Origin: Blasia pusilla
Taxonomy: Eukaryota; Marchantiophyta; Marchantiopsida; Blasiales
DNA length: 64,000 nt
NCBI GenBank assembly: GCA_050084515.1
Contig: CM114275.1
Span: 21,328,001-21,392,000 of the forward strand
Direction: 5' to 3'
Numbering within the stretch: position 1 is the first letter of the stretch; the number at the start of each line of letters is the position of its first letter. This document shows positions 9,199-18,960 of the stretch, piece after piece. Made by a program: the position numbers and the translations under genes. A model generated the notes under the pieces. It was not told the origin of the DNA. It was given only the letters and a program-made list of their open reading frames with translations, and made no database searches.

Positions 9199-10523
9199 TC
9201 ATTCCCCAACAAGACCACCTAGTGCACGACCTCTAGGCCCAACCGAACTGGTAACTCGCTCGGGTGCCCTCTTTGGCCCTTGGTCCGAACGTAATTCAGG
9301 GTGAGAGCTAAAACACCTGGCGCGTGTGTGACCGTATCTCTGACAATAGTCACACTGATAACCTCCTGGTGCAGCACCATCTCCTCCTCCATGCTGAGGC
9401 ACGCGTCCATGACCTTGAAGAGTGTAATTGCACTGATGATGGGCTCTACCACATGACCAACAAATAATCATAGACGGCTGCTGCTGAGCCGCATATGAAG
9501 GCATACGTATTTGTGGCACGGCCTCCTGATATCCTTTCTCGGAATCCAGGTTGTTGCACTAGTGGTGCACGCAATTGTGATTGCTCTCGCCTAGAACCCA
9601 TGGTGGCTACGGTCTCCTCTTCCATGTTGCGCTCAATGTTCTCGTCGGTCCTAAAAACATCTCTCAATGTAGGGTAAGTGTTCATAAGAAGCACCCCCTC
9701 CTTCACGCGTGTCCGCAGGGTCTGGTCCAACATCGCGTACCATGACTAGATAGCCCGAGCCTCTAGCATCCCCCTGAGTGACTTTAATCAACTGGCATAA
9801 GCGGGTGTAGGCCTCACGAAAAATCTTACTCGGGCACCTCTGGAAGTCGTGGTTGCTCCGCAACTTCTCTGTCCATACCCCCTAGTAGGTCACCCTCAAA
9901 TCAGCGAAGAACTCAACCACGGGGCTGAACCTGGGATGGAATTGATTGGATGATGCAACTACTCCAGTGCGAGTCATCCCTCCTACAACATCACAGGTGG
10001 AGGAACTCTCTCCCGACTCCTCCTCCTCATCTGGAAACGGTTCAATCCATGACACAAAGTGCGGGTCATAGTAGAGTGGCCATGCCCCAATCTCCTGAGC
10101 ATATCGGTGGGAGACCTCATGGTAATCGTCCATGGGTTCCCCCTCTAGATGCTGGAACATACCCTTCCATATTGTAAACGGGTTGAACTCTCTAGAGTTC
10201 CTAGCCCGTTGTGAGTCACACCAACTCCTCAACTCCGCAATGAAGTCGTGTAGCTGTATAGTGCCTATAGCACCCGAAAACCTACGCGGTCCTCTACCTC
10301 GGTCGTCCATCTCGTACGCCCAACTGGTAGGACCATTCATTGTGTGCAATGGATCACTAACATACTCCTCTACATTCTCCCCCTTGTCTAAAGATGACAC
10401 ATAAGGAGATCGAGGTGGTCTCTTACGTGGAGACTCTCGAAACCTCGCGCCACTCGGCGTAAAACCTCTAGAACTACTCTCAGGTCCACCACCTTGCCTC
10501 TCAAAGTCCCAAAAGGACGCCAT
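9199..10523 (-). pseudogene. gag with CCHC zinc knuckles (copy 1)
   Basis: The capsid-like part starts at an ATG at 10,523 (MASFWDFERQ), a start matched in position and sequence by copy 2 (MAHPQSIWERG). Conserved gag features are FNPFTIWKGMFQHLEGEPMD, then DDYHEVSHRYAQE, and after a stop near 9,880 a segment matching the EAYxxL...WYAML helices of copy 2. Two nucleocapsid knuckles follow: a degenerate one (CWSCGRAHHQC) and a canonical CDYCQRYGHTRARC (C-x2-C-x4-H-x4-C). Stops and frameshifts near 9,880, 9,760 and 9,500 break it. Gag would package the element RNA. Confidence 0.82.
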
Positions 10524-12960
10524 GATGACCCTTGTGCCCCTCTCACACGATCACTCTCAATCTCACCAGTAATCACTCAATCACGCAAACTAAACATGCG
10601 GCACTCAATCTACACTCTCTCACTGAGACGTGTGTTGTACGGCAACATGCGACGTGGTCGGAAAATCATCTATTGTCCTATCATCTCATCAACAGGACAC
10701 ACCCTTAACTTTGGACATCCCACACAGGTCTATGTCCCCTAAACCCATACATCAATGATGCTCTCAACATATGCACGAAACCCAAAATCCCAAATAACTT
10801 CCCAATACCCGGAAATCCCTAACACGTGCAGGGCAAAAGACCAGAATGGGTAACCTGAATAAATATCTATGTCGCTCCTTAGCAACGGCAAATCTCGATC
10901 CCAACTCGGTCGTGAAGACAAACTCCTCCAAATAGCATGTCGTACTCCCCTGGTACTGGCTATGCTCCAAAATCTCATCGATGTGCGGTGTGGGTCTAGC
11001 GGTACGGTGCGGCACGGAACGGCACTCGAGAATAGGGTGCCGCACTCAGTGCCATACCCTCCTCAATAGCAATACACAATTTTCTCCACATTGATAGTGC
11101 GGCTCTACGATCGAGATGGTGCGGTGCGGCCTGGAGCGGCACGACACGGCTATCGGCGGCGCGTTGCGACTAGGGCATCACGGCATGGTACTCAATCGTT
11201 GTCGAGCGACCACCAACCTCAAGACATAGCAAAAAAGAACGGGAAGACAACCTCAAGCCCTGAAATCCCAAGATCACTTGTCATTGCTGAGCGGCTAGTC
11301 CTAAGTCCCGCAGTGTGTCGGCGGCGGCTGAAAAAAATGGCGTCGCAAATCCTAGAATCAACGGTCGCCACTATGGATCGTCCCCTAATCAACCGTCATC
11401 GACAGTGAACAAAGGAAACTGATGGCGTCGGAGAGAATGAAGCCGTGGACGGGCACGAACGGCAGTGTAGGCAACGTCGATGACTACGCGATGCAATCAG
11501 ACGCGCGTACTGGAGTTGGCTACATAGTCGTAGTAGGTTGGGGTAACGGCCAAAATTGGCCGGACGGCGCCCAAGGTCGGAAAAGACACGACCGGATAAG
11601 AAGGCCGGACTGCGGTAGAACAAACGGACAATGGCGGCAAGAGCCAAAGATAGCGACGGAACCGGCGGACTCGGCGGAGGGTACGGCCACTCACTCGGCA
11701 GCAAGGAAGCCCGCGGTCGTGGCTGTTGACAGCAACACGACGTGAATGCCTCTAGAGGGCGCAGATCCGAAAGTAGGAATTTCGTGGGGTCGACAGTTGG
11801 AATAGCCAGAGGTGCAGCATGGCGGTCATGTGGGTAATGGCGGCTGAGTCACAATGCGGCCCTGAGAGCCGACGGATGTGGTTGGAAACTACCATAGTGA
11901 CGACGGAGGGCACTGAGCGGCCAAAAGGGTTGCGGCCAACATAATCCGACGGTTGTAACACAGCCAAACGGACGGCCGACTCCACAATCGGACAACAACG
12001 TCTGGTGGCCCTCACAGCGCGGTGGCAACTTTAGGGTTGGGCTTGGTAGTAGCGAGCGGCAGTATGACGGACGTATGTCCGGCTAGCTGAACGGCGTGCT
12101 CGATGGCTAGGATAGTTTGACAGATGTCGCAGCCTCGCGGTAGATCGACTTGATTGGACGCAGCAGGTCGCGATACGAGCAGAGGTATGCAACTGGTCCA
12201 GCAATGTTGTCATCACTAACTATGGTGGCCCTCAACTTGGGTCGGCTTTACTCAATTAACACCCTCAATACTGGGCCCGAATATTTTGGTTTCTTACTTG
12301 ATTACCCCTCTTGCCAAAACTGCCCAAAATTGGGAGGTTTTCCCACTACTTTCCTAATTCTAGGGTCAACACTCCTCCAAATAAACTTTTCACCCTCACA
12401 TCAACTTGGACCTTGTCCTATCCCCTAAGATCAATTATTTTTTCCTACCTATCAACAAGGATTTTGGAAATTTCACTCACGCCTGGGAACGGTGGCTATG
12501 GCAGCCCAAAAAAAATGATCATAACTCCGTGCTCCAATCTCCAAATTTTCCATCATTTCTTTAGCAGCGTACACAACTTCCCGATCTACGACCTCATAAA
12601 TTGGTTTCTCCATTCAATCTTTCACCAAAAACTGATGGGAATTGTTGTGCAGCCCAACGTCTCTTCTCCTACACAAAAATTGGCAGCGCTTCCGCGTTGA
12701 TTTCTCCCAAAAAAAATGTAAAACCTATCACAAAACAACCTAGCGAGCTACACGATGCTCCTGAGAGCACCATCATGGAGCAATCCGTCCCCATACTCAA
12801 TTCCTATAAAAAATTGGGCAGCGCTTCCGCGTGCCATTCTCCTGTACGGAAATCAGTGAAGAAAAACAGCAAACTCGCACAGCTCTTGCTCCGGTGAGCA
12901 CTCGTGTGAGCCGTGAAGCGGGAAACACGGTCCCCCAACCCACATCAAACATGGAGCCCC
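10524..12960. other. Upstream flank/leader of gypsy copy 1, no gene
   Basis: Sequence upstream of the minus-strand gag start. It becomes GC-rich between about 10,990 and 12,230, with short recurring gcggcacgg-like words. Open frames here are short, overlap antisense and show no family. It may contain untranslated leader or LTR sequence of copy 1, but no LTR end, primer-binding site or match to the other flank could be fixed. A TATA-like word (tataaaaa) lies at about 12,806 on the plus strand. Confidence 0.4.
12675..12832. repeat. Short direct repeat pair of about 23 bases
   Basis: The word 'aaaattggcagcgcttccgc' (plus gt) at about 12,675-12,697 recurs at about 12,809-12,832 with one inserted g. 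The second copy directly follows a TATA-like run. The spacing is about 134 bases. The function is unknown. Confidence 0.6.
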
Positions 12961-13019
12961 CAACAAGCTCCCCCATTAAGCTCTCTCACTCACTCATTCT
13001 CTCTTTGTAAAATAAGATC

Positions 13020-13503
13020 CGATCTCTCTCAACACCATAGCTGTCAAATGTGTGCACTCTCTCTCATGTCAAACCAAACCCACTCTCCTAATGAGAGGCT
13101 TGGGTTACACTCACAAGGCAAGTAAGACCATAGTTCGGCCGCCTCATGCCAAGAGGTTCAACAAAGAGAGAATTAGCTCTCAAGCTCTCTCTCTCTTGGA
13201 GGTATATCCATTTCCCTCTCCCTTGGTAACCTATGCTTGCAGGTCACCTCCTTGGCTCTTGACCTACTATTACGGGTCAAGGGCTACTTCCCAAAGTGGA
13301 AAGTCAACTATACTCCAAATAGAAACTTACCCAATATAGTAAGTTTCTCTATATGGCTCCAAATGAGTCGAAACGAAAGGGAAACTTGCTCTCTCAGGTT
13401 ACCCGGTGCCTCATTAGGTCATCCTCGACCTCTTGAGCACGTCCTCCTCTACTTGAAAAGGCGCTCTACCAGATCTCGCCGATCTATTCTAAAAGACGTT
13501 ATA
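13020..13503. repeat. Direct repeat R2 (LTR candidate)
   Basis: Partner of R1 (751-1,262), in the same orientation, about 12.3 kb away and flanking gypsy copy 1. Similarity fades near 13,020 on the left and stops at the 'aaagacgt' word on the right. Immediately to the right it abuts an internal fragment of the gypsy family (13,506-13,889), not unrelated DNA. That points to a rearranged or recombined element and not a clean LTR border. Confidence 0.6.
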
Positions 13504-13505
13504 GC

Positions 13506-13889
13506 ATCTCTCGGCATACCTGCAAAATATCCCAAGAAGTCCAAGGGTGTCTCTTCCAATCACCCTTGGTGTATCGGTATCCTCAGGTCTCGTTCCCATC
13601 CACTGCCGCAACCATCTCGGTAGGCATGGGGCTCACCAACACAATAGCTGTAATATGTCGTAACCTCAAACGACCTTGCGCAGTTACTCCTAAGCTGAAA
13701 ATCCATGTCAAGCAGTGCAAGTCCATCTCCTGACCCAAGACATGATGTCATGATGCCTCTAATAGTGACGATACTTCCGTCACTCCTGTGGGGAATCCTA
13801 TCGCTCGCTCTCGCTCATCGGCGTTGGGCTCCACCAACCGCTGTACTTGGTCATCCCAAACCAAGCCAGGCCAGACCTTCTTGAATGCA
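13506..13889 (-). pseudogene. Third gypsy-family fragment: methyltransferase C-terminus and adjacent spacer
   Basis: About 380 bases align with 6,500-6,880 of copy 1 in the same orientation. Shared words include 'cccaagaagtccaagggtgt', 'cggtaggcatggggctcacc' and 'cgctcgctctcgctcatcgg'. On the minus strand it covers the motif IX part of the methyltransferase (acidic/arginine word, GFP, LGQEMDL) and the start of the spacer before the reverse transcriptase. It ends abruptly at 'gaatgcata' (13,889), after which AT-rich DNA begins. It shows the family has more than two copies here. Confidence 0.8.
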
Positions 13890-14177
13890 TACCAAAGGGA
13901 ATATCATTGAAGATCTAGTTTTTCATTCCACTTATTTCTCTAATTTTATTTTTCTCATGATCATCTTTTTATCTCCTTAATCGCCATATTTTTTCCAAGA
14001 CTATTAATAAATCACAAGGTAAAAAATAATAAAATAGCAAAATTTACTGACATGTGTATTTTTAACATTATCTAGAATATATATGATTTATTCAGTTCAT
14101 TTCAAGAATGAAAGCGATGCACATTAAGTAAATGAGATGACAACATACCAAATGTTGTGCATAAAGGGAAGCCCATA

Positions 14178-14449
14178 GATAGCCACAGTCTTGCATTTAT
14201 TGTGAGACCGGAAAGCTTGAACGCGGGCAGGCACGTAAGAGGGGACTGCCAAAAGGAAGTCCCCATGTGGATTTGATCCCGAACTGCTGCGCCCGCAACT
14301 GACGACCTACCCCATTAGCCTACTAGCATTCCATAGTGATGTGGAGGATGCTTTGTTATTTGGTTGTGAAATATTTTCTTACTCACATGCACGGATCTTT
14401 TTCCCGCTAAAGTTACCGGTCTCGCAATAAACGCAAGACCGAGGCTATC
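14178..14449. mobile_element. Foldback/MITE-like element with nested hairpin termini
   Basis: A 272-bp segment bounded by inverted repeats of about 50 and 47 bases (14,178-14,227 and 14,403-14,449). Both ends begin GATAGCC when read inward. Each terminus contains its own hairpin, a CGGTCTTGC/GCGAGACCG-type stem with a 7-base AT-rich loop. The interior holds a 7-bp stem (ggggact/agtcccc, 14,241-14,264). On the minus strand it also has words resembling tRNA/SINE promoter boxes: 'ggctaatggggtaggtc' (14,304-14,320) and 'gttcgggatcaaatcc' (14,269-14,284). No clear target-site duplication is seen. It could be a non-autonomous DNA element or a SINE-derived foldback. Confidence 0.6.
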
Positions 14450-15480
14450 TTTGCATTTCGGCATGAAGAGGCCTTTGAATGATATAATATTGTGTTTGAA
14501 AATATTTCACTATCCGAAATTAAGAGATGAAATACTGAAACCTCTTTTATTTTACTCTTTATTTTCACCCGTTACATCGCACATGCACTTGCTAGTTTAT
14601 AATGTTAGAGTGCATTGTTATGGGTTAAGGTCAATTTCGTAAACCTCTCACACCTTGAGTAAAACTTTTTGTAAGAAAGGGTTTATGACTTTGGGGCCGA
14701 GTTGGTGGGACAAAGGGAAAATGCAAGACATAAATAGAAAAAAAAAATGAACGAAGACCAGAAGTACTAGGATGTGAGACTCACGTAGTGGGGGAACACC
14801 AATGTCGCACAGGGACAATCTCAATCAACTCCGACACTAAGAAAGAATGGAGAATTGAATGAATGACTTCTAATAAACGATCGAAAAAAAAATGCAAAAA
14901 TGATATAAGCAGACAAACCCTAAAAAGTGGAAATCCCCCCACCAAAACTCTGGAAGGACTTTGGCTGACTTTGGACATCCCATTAGAGAGGAGGTAAGAA
15001 AAAAGAAACCGGATACTCGACGGAAAGATTAGTACAAAGGTTGTTCGGGTAACCGAACCTTGGGGTGGAAGGACTCGGGAGGGGAGGGACGACCTTAAGT
15101 GGGGAGAGGACAGGAGAGGCGTGGTGAACCGTATGGCCACCGCGAACTTTGCGAAGGGAAGGGGTGATGACTTTCGGGGCCGAAGGGGCCGTGTCGTCCG
15201 TGGGACTTGATTACGTTCTGGCCCTACCGCCTGTGCTTTCGCACGCGTGCTGCATGGCTCCCCATCGCGTCACCTCATCCGTGAGGCGTCGAGAGACGGA
15301 TGGGATATCCATACGGATCGGACGGCTACAACGGCGCTCCAAAAGCATCGACACAGTCTGACAGGGCAAGTAGGGCTATGGAAATGCGTCGCACATGAAA
15401 ATGATGGAATGGAATCCTAACACATGCTTTCCTGACGTCTCCGTCCGTCCTTCCTTCCTTCCTTCGTTCCTATCTGTCCC

Positions 15481-15504
15481 GGACGGACGGACGGACGGAC
15501 GGAC
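15481..15504. repeat. (GGAC)6 microsatellite
   Basis: Six perfect GGAC units. About 40 bases to the left lies a run of gtcc/ttcc units (15,441-15,465), so the two could fold on each other. Similar GGAC units recur at 16,905-16,924. Confidence 0.9.
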
Positions 15505-16161
15505 TGACTGAGTTCTTCTGTTCTCTCGTTCGCACGCCCTCATGCTTTCTTCGCTCCACCCGCAATTGCGCTTGACGGGACGGGTCGCCGTTGCCGACCT
15601 CGGACGAACTCCATTCACGACGCGAAAGAAAAAGCTTAAAATAAGATGTGTGCAATGCTGTGGAGTAGCGTAACCGTGGAGGGTACGCAGCCGTTACCAT
15701 AAGTTGCGGCTTTCACGACGTGCGCCTTTATTGGGAAAAGGGGCCCACTGTACCTTCCCATTCCTCCTCCTCCTACCCTAGTACCCTTCCTTGGCTCGAT
15801 TCTCCTTAGGTCTACCGCTTTATTATTACGGTGTACAAACGACCCGAGTCACCCGACCCTCCCTCCCTCGCTCTGGCCTGGGCTGGGGCTGGGGCCGGTG
15901 CCGCGCCAAGTGCTGGAGTGTCTGTAGTACTCTGTACCCCAGTCAAAGACAGTACGCACTTGACCTGTAGGGAGACAGTTGTCATGCGGACCCGGGAGTT
16001 CCGATACGAATGATTCCGCTCGGGACGCCGTCTCCAGTCGCGCACCACCGGCGAGAACTCAGCCGGCCGCTTGAAAAGAGGGGGTTTCGCGTGGGCGTTG
16101 TGCTCCCACGAAACAGGCTCGTTCGTGCTACCTCAGGGCAGACAATGACCGACCGGCCGCC

Positions 16162-16182
16162 ATTTCACGGCGGCCGTGAAAT
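16162..16182. repeat. Perfect 21-base palindrome
   Basis: atttcacggc-g-gccgtgaaat: ten-base arms around one central base in the GC-rich block. It could be a binding site for a dimeric regulator or a cruciform. There is no gene context to decide. Confidence 0.6.
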
Positions 16183-17766
16183 CCACAAGGCCCGCTCACC
16201 CCGCCCCCGAAACCCCGGAAAGGTGGGACGGACGTCGATTTCTCCCTCGCTAATGAACGGGCTTTGGACAAAGAGGAAAAGCCCTAATGCGCTCGCTATA
16301 TTTGGTGACGTTTAATGGGCAGGGGGGCCCCACGGCATCAGCTAACACGAGAAGCTCGCGGGGCTCGTCAAACGAACAGTGTGGTTTCGTAGATAAGGTT
16401 GTACCCGTACCGGGACGGACGGGAAGTACCAGGACCGCAAGGGGATAGAAGGTATTTGTCAGGCCCCCGGCGCGGATTGGATCCTCTGGAGATTGAGGGA
16501 GGGAACAGTGTTTGGCATATGCAAAAATGGATGCCCATTGCCCGCCCGCTCTTCTCCTCTCCATGTTGGCAAGGGACTATTTATGGCGGATCGAGTTGCC
16601 TTCTGCACGACTTCCACCCGAAGACGACGAGGAAAGCGACCGTGGACCGGGCAGCATTCCTGGAACTTTGCAGAATCCCTCTTTCCATGGCCACCCAAAT
16701 TTAGCAGCGAACGCGGGCCAACGAAACTAGAGCGAGGGTACGAAGAAAATAATGCACGACGACATCCCCAGCATGTGCGAGTAATGTGAAATCCTCACAT
16801 TTAATACCGCTCGATCAATCGAGGGATGAATCGGTGGAGAACCGGTCCTGGTCCGTCCCTCCGGTGCGTCGGCTCCCAGACTCCCACCAGTAGAGGGCCG
16901 CGGCGACGGACGGACGGACGGACGTGGAGAGCAATTACGGAAGCCGATCGCACCAGATAGAGAAGACTTTAAAGCGAACCATTTTCAAAAAAATTTAAGA
17001 AGAATGCTACTGTTCCGAGCATTCTCCACAAATAAATTTTAAAGAGATGAACTGGTGAATGATGAGGCTGGGTAATCGAGTAATGTGAAGGGAATTTCGG
17101 AGACAAGAGACTGTTTCAACATCCGCATGTAAGGCCGGCGGCAATTCCGAGAGGTCTCTCTCCCGATGAACAAACAAACGTCGCCCTCCCTCCCACTCTC
17201 CCTCGCTCTCATTCATGAATGAACAAACAAACCTCGGAGTCGGACCCCACAACAGTCCGCCTTCCTGTGCTACTCGCTCCTGCAGCCTCCCCGCCAGAGA
17301 CAGATTCAGATGTGCTGACCCGGCTCCTTGTTTCCCTGTGTTCTCTCTCAAGGAGGGGAAATACCAGCGAGCTAACCGGAGGACAGAGAGAGATTATTAT
17401 TATCCTCTCGCTAGCTTGCGGGTGATAGATGTCGAGGGTCCACCGGGCCACAATTCCCAACGCATGCTGCTGGATCGTCATCGAGAACCGATCTACGAGC
17501 ACCAGAAAACATAAAAGAATTTCGAGCTCTGGTGTATCGCATGCCGTGGTATAGATATATGCGTTTATGCCAAATCCTGCGACGGGTGAACAAGGCATAT
17601 AGAGGGACTACCCATGAGGCTAGCCAACGTTGCCACCAGCGGCACTCGTACACGGCCGAAGAGCGTGGAAGGGCTCCAGAGTCCAGAGCGGCGGAGTGCC
17701 ACGAGCGAAGAAGAATAGCGGCAGAAGTGGGATTGCTTGACCACCTTCCTCTTCATACACTCTTGC

Positions 17767-18021
17767 TCACGTATCTGCCTCCCAAATCCTTGGCTCATGC
17801 CTCAATTCTTCTTGTCCTTTGGCTACTCTCACCTTGAAATCTCTTATGAGATCTTCGCACAAGATTCTCCATTCGTTTTCTAACAAGGTATTTAGGCCCA
17901 TTTCTTTGATCTTCCTTTCAATCCCACTCCAATGTGTGAAGATTGGGATCTTCTTTCTTTCATACACGTCTTGAAGCCATCTCTTCCATTCCCATGATAT
18001 TTCTGCGCTGGAAGAACACAT
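17767..18021 (-). CDS. Unrecognised open frame, 84 codons
   Basis: The frame starts MCSSSAEISWEWKRW and continues through an amphipathic, tryptophan- and charge-rich segment (WSGIERKIKEMGLNTLL, then CEDLIRDFKVRVAKGQEEL). This looks more protein-like than the surrounding frames. I do not recognise the family. It sits in a GC-rich block but has ordinary AT-leaning codons. 'TTCAAGGTGAGA' inside it could be a splice donor, so it may be an exon rather than a complete gene. A chance open frame remains possible. Confidence 0.3.
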   Translation of the reverse strand: MCSSSAEISWEWKRWLQDVYERKKIPIFTHWSGIERKIKEMGLNTLLENEWRILCEDLIRDFKVRVAKGQEELRHEPRIWEADT

Positions 18022-18344
18022 CCTCTAAAGCACCTACCACTGCCCGCCTGCCCGCCTCGTTCTTCTAGCTGTAGCTGGCTGGCCGGGGATCGGCGAGATC
18101 GGACCGCATGACCCTTTCTTTCCCGCGAAGGAGAAAGAAAGAAAGATGAGGAAGACGGGGCAGGAGTCCGCAGAAGGGACGGACGCTTGCTCCTGTCTGG
18201 CTGCTCCGCCTGTCTGCCCTTTATTCTATTCTATCCGCCCGTTCCACTCGATAGCTGGCGCTTTTGATTCGCTCTGCGGTTGCGGCTTCGGCTTTCTGGT
18301 GCTTGTCACCACATGCCCGGGTCCGGACTCCTGTACGTGCAGCC

Positions 18345-18528
18345 CGTTCGTTCGTTCGTTCGTCCGTTTAGTTCCGTCCAGTTCTCCTCTTCGTCGCCTT
18401 CATGCTGAGATGAGACAAGATTCACTGTGCGTAAGACCACCGTTGCCGCTGCTGCCCCATCCTAGACCGCCACCTACCATCCTAGACCTCCGTCCCCCCT
18501 CCCCACCACTCTCTCTCTCTCTCTCTCT
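18345..18528. repeat. Simple repeats: (CGTT)4 and (CT)10
   Basis: cgtt units at about 18,345-18,360 and a CT run at about 18,509-18,528. These are typical low-complexity tracts of this block. Confidence 0.8.
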
Positions 18529-18960
18529 ACGCCGTTGGTCATCTGCGGGCCTTTATACTGTTCCGCTGGCGTTTTACTACTTGTTGCTTGTCCCTCCCTC
18601 CGTCCGTCCCCAGATGTGCTTTCTTCATTCTCATTTTCCCTTCTTGTCCTATCGCTCGTCTCCGTCAGTGGGTCGCTTGCTCTGATCGCATTCATTTCTT
18701 CTCCGCTTTCCTGGCGTTCTTTTATTATTATTTCGGGACCCTAAATGCCCGGAATATCTTCGCCACCGCACCACAGCCGGACGGACGGCATTTGTGGGGT
18801 TTTACCGCTTGGATCCGCGCCGTGGACCGAGGAGGGGACATTATTAATTGCGGCGAACATCTCCAATGAATGAATGAATGATCCATTCATCGAGATAGGG
18901 AAGGGAGGCCCCCAACCACCTGACCACATAGACCGACTGACTGCGCTATTGTGTATTTTA

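Larger units (their letters stand above)
3282..10523 (-). mobile_element. Ty3/gypsy retroelement copy 1 with DNA methyltransferase and PHD finger
   Basis: A near full-length internal region in minus orientation. The order is gag with CCHC knuckles, an uncharacterised spacer, protease, DNA methyltransferase, reverse transcriptase, RNase H, integrase and PHD finger. RT before integrase, with an HHCC/DDE integrase, places it in Ty3/gypsy. Frameshifts and stops break every domain, so it is a dead copy. The methyltransferase and PHD finger are not standard gypsy modules, yet both recur in copy 2 at 46-53.6 kb in the same positions. Direct repeats near 0.75-1.26 kb and 13.0-13.5 kb may be its LTRs. 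Retroelement-borne methyltransferases have been reported from dinoflagellates and a charophyte alga; that comes from memory, not from this sequence. Confidence 0.9.
14700..18960. other. GC-richer block with tetranucleotide repeats, no convincing gene
   Basis: Composition changes sharply from the AT-rich neighbours at both edges. Only short antisense-overlapping frames are present, apart from one noted separately at 17,767-18,021. Simple repeats based on GGAC/GTCC, TTCC, GTTC and CT recur. In composition it resembles the ARF upstream region (31.6-34.2 kb). It may be promoter or untranslated leader of an unplaced gene, or an ancestral part of the ARF upstream region displaced by transposons. 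Confidence 0.4.

Noticed and set aside
14269-14320. A tRNA gene
   Set aside because: Only promoter-box-like words are present. No acceptor stem or anticodon arm of normal geometry could be folded, so it is described as part of the foldback element.
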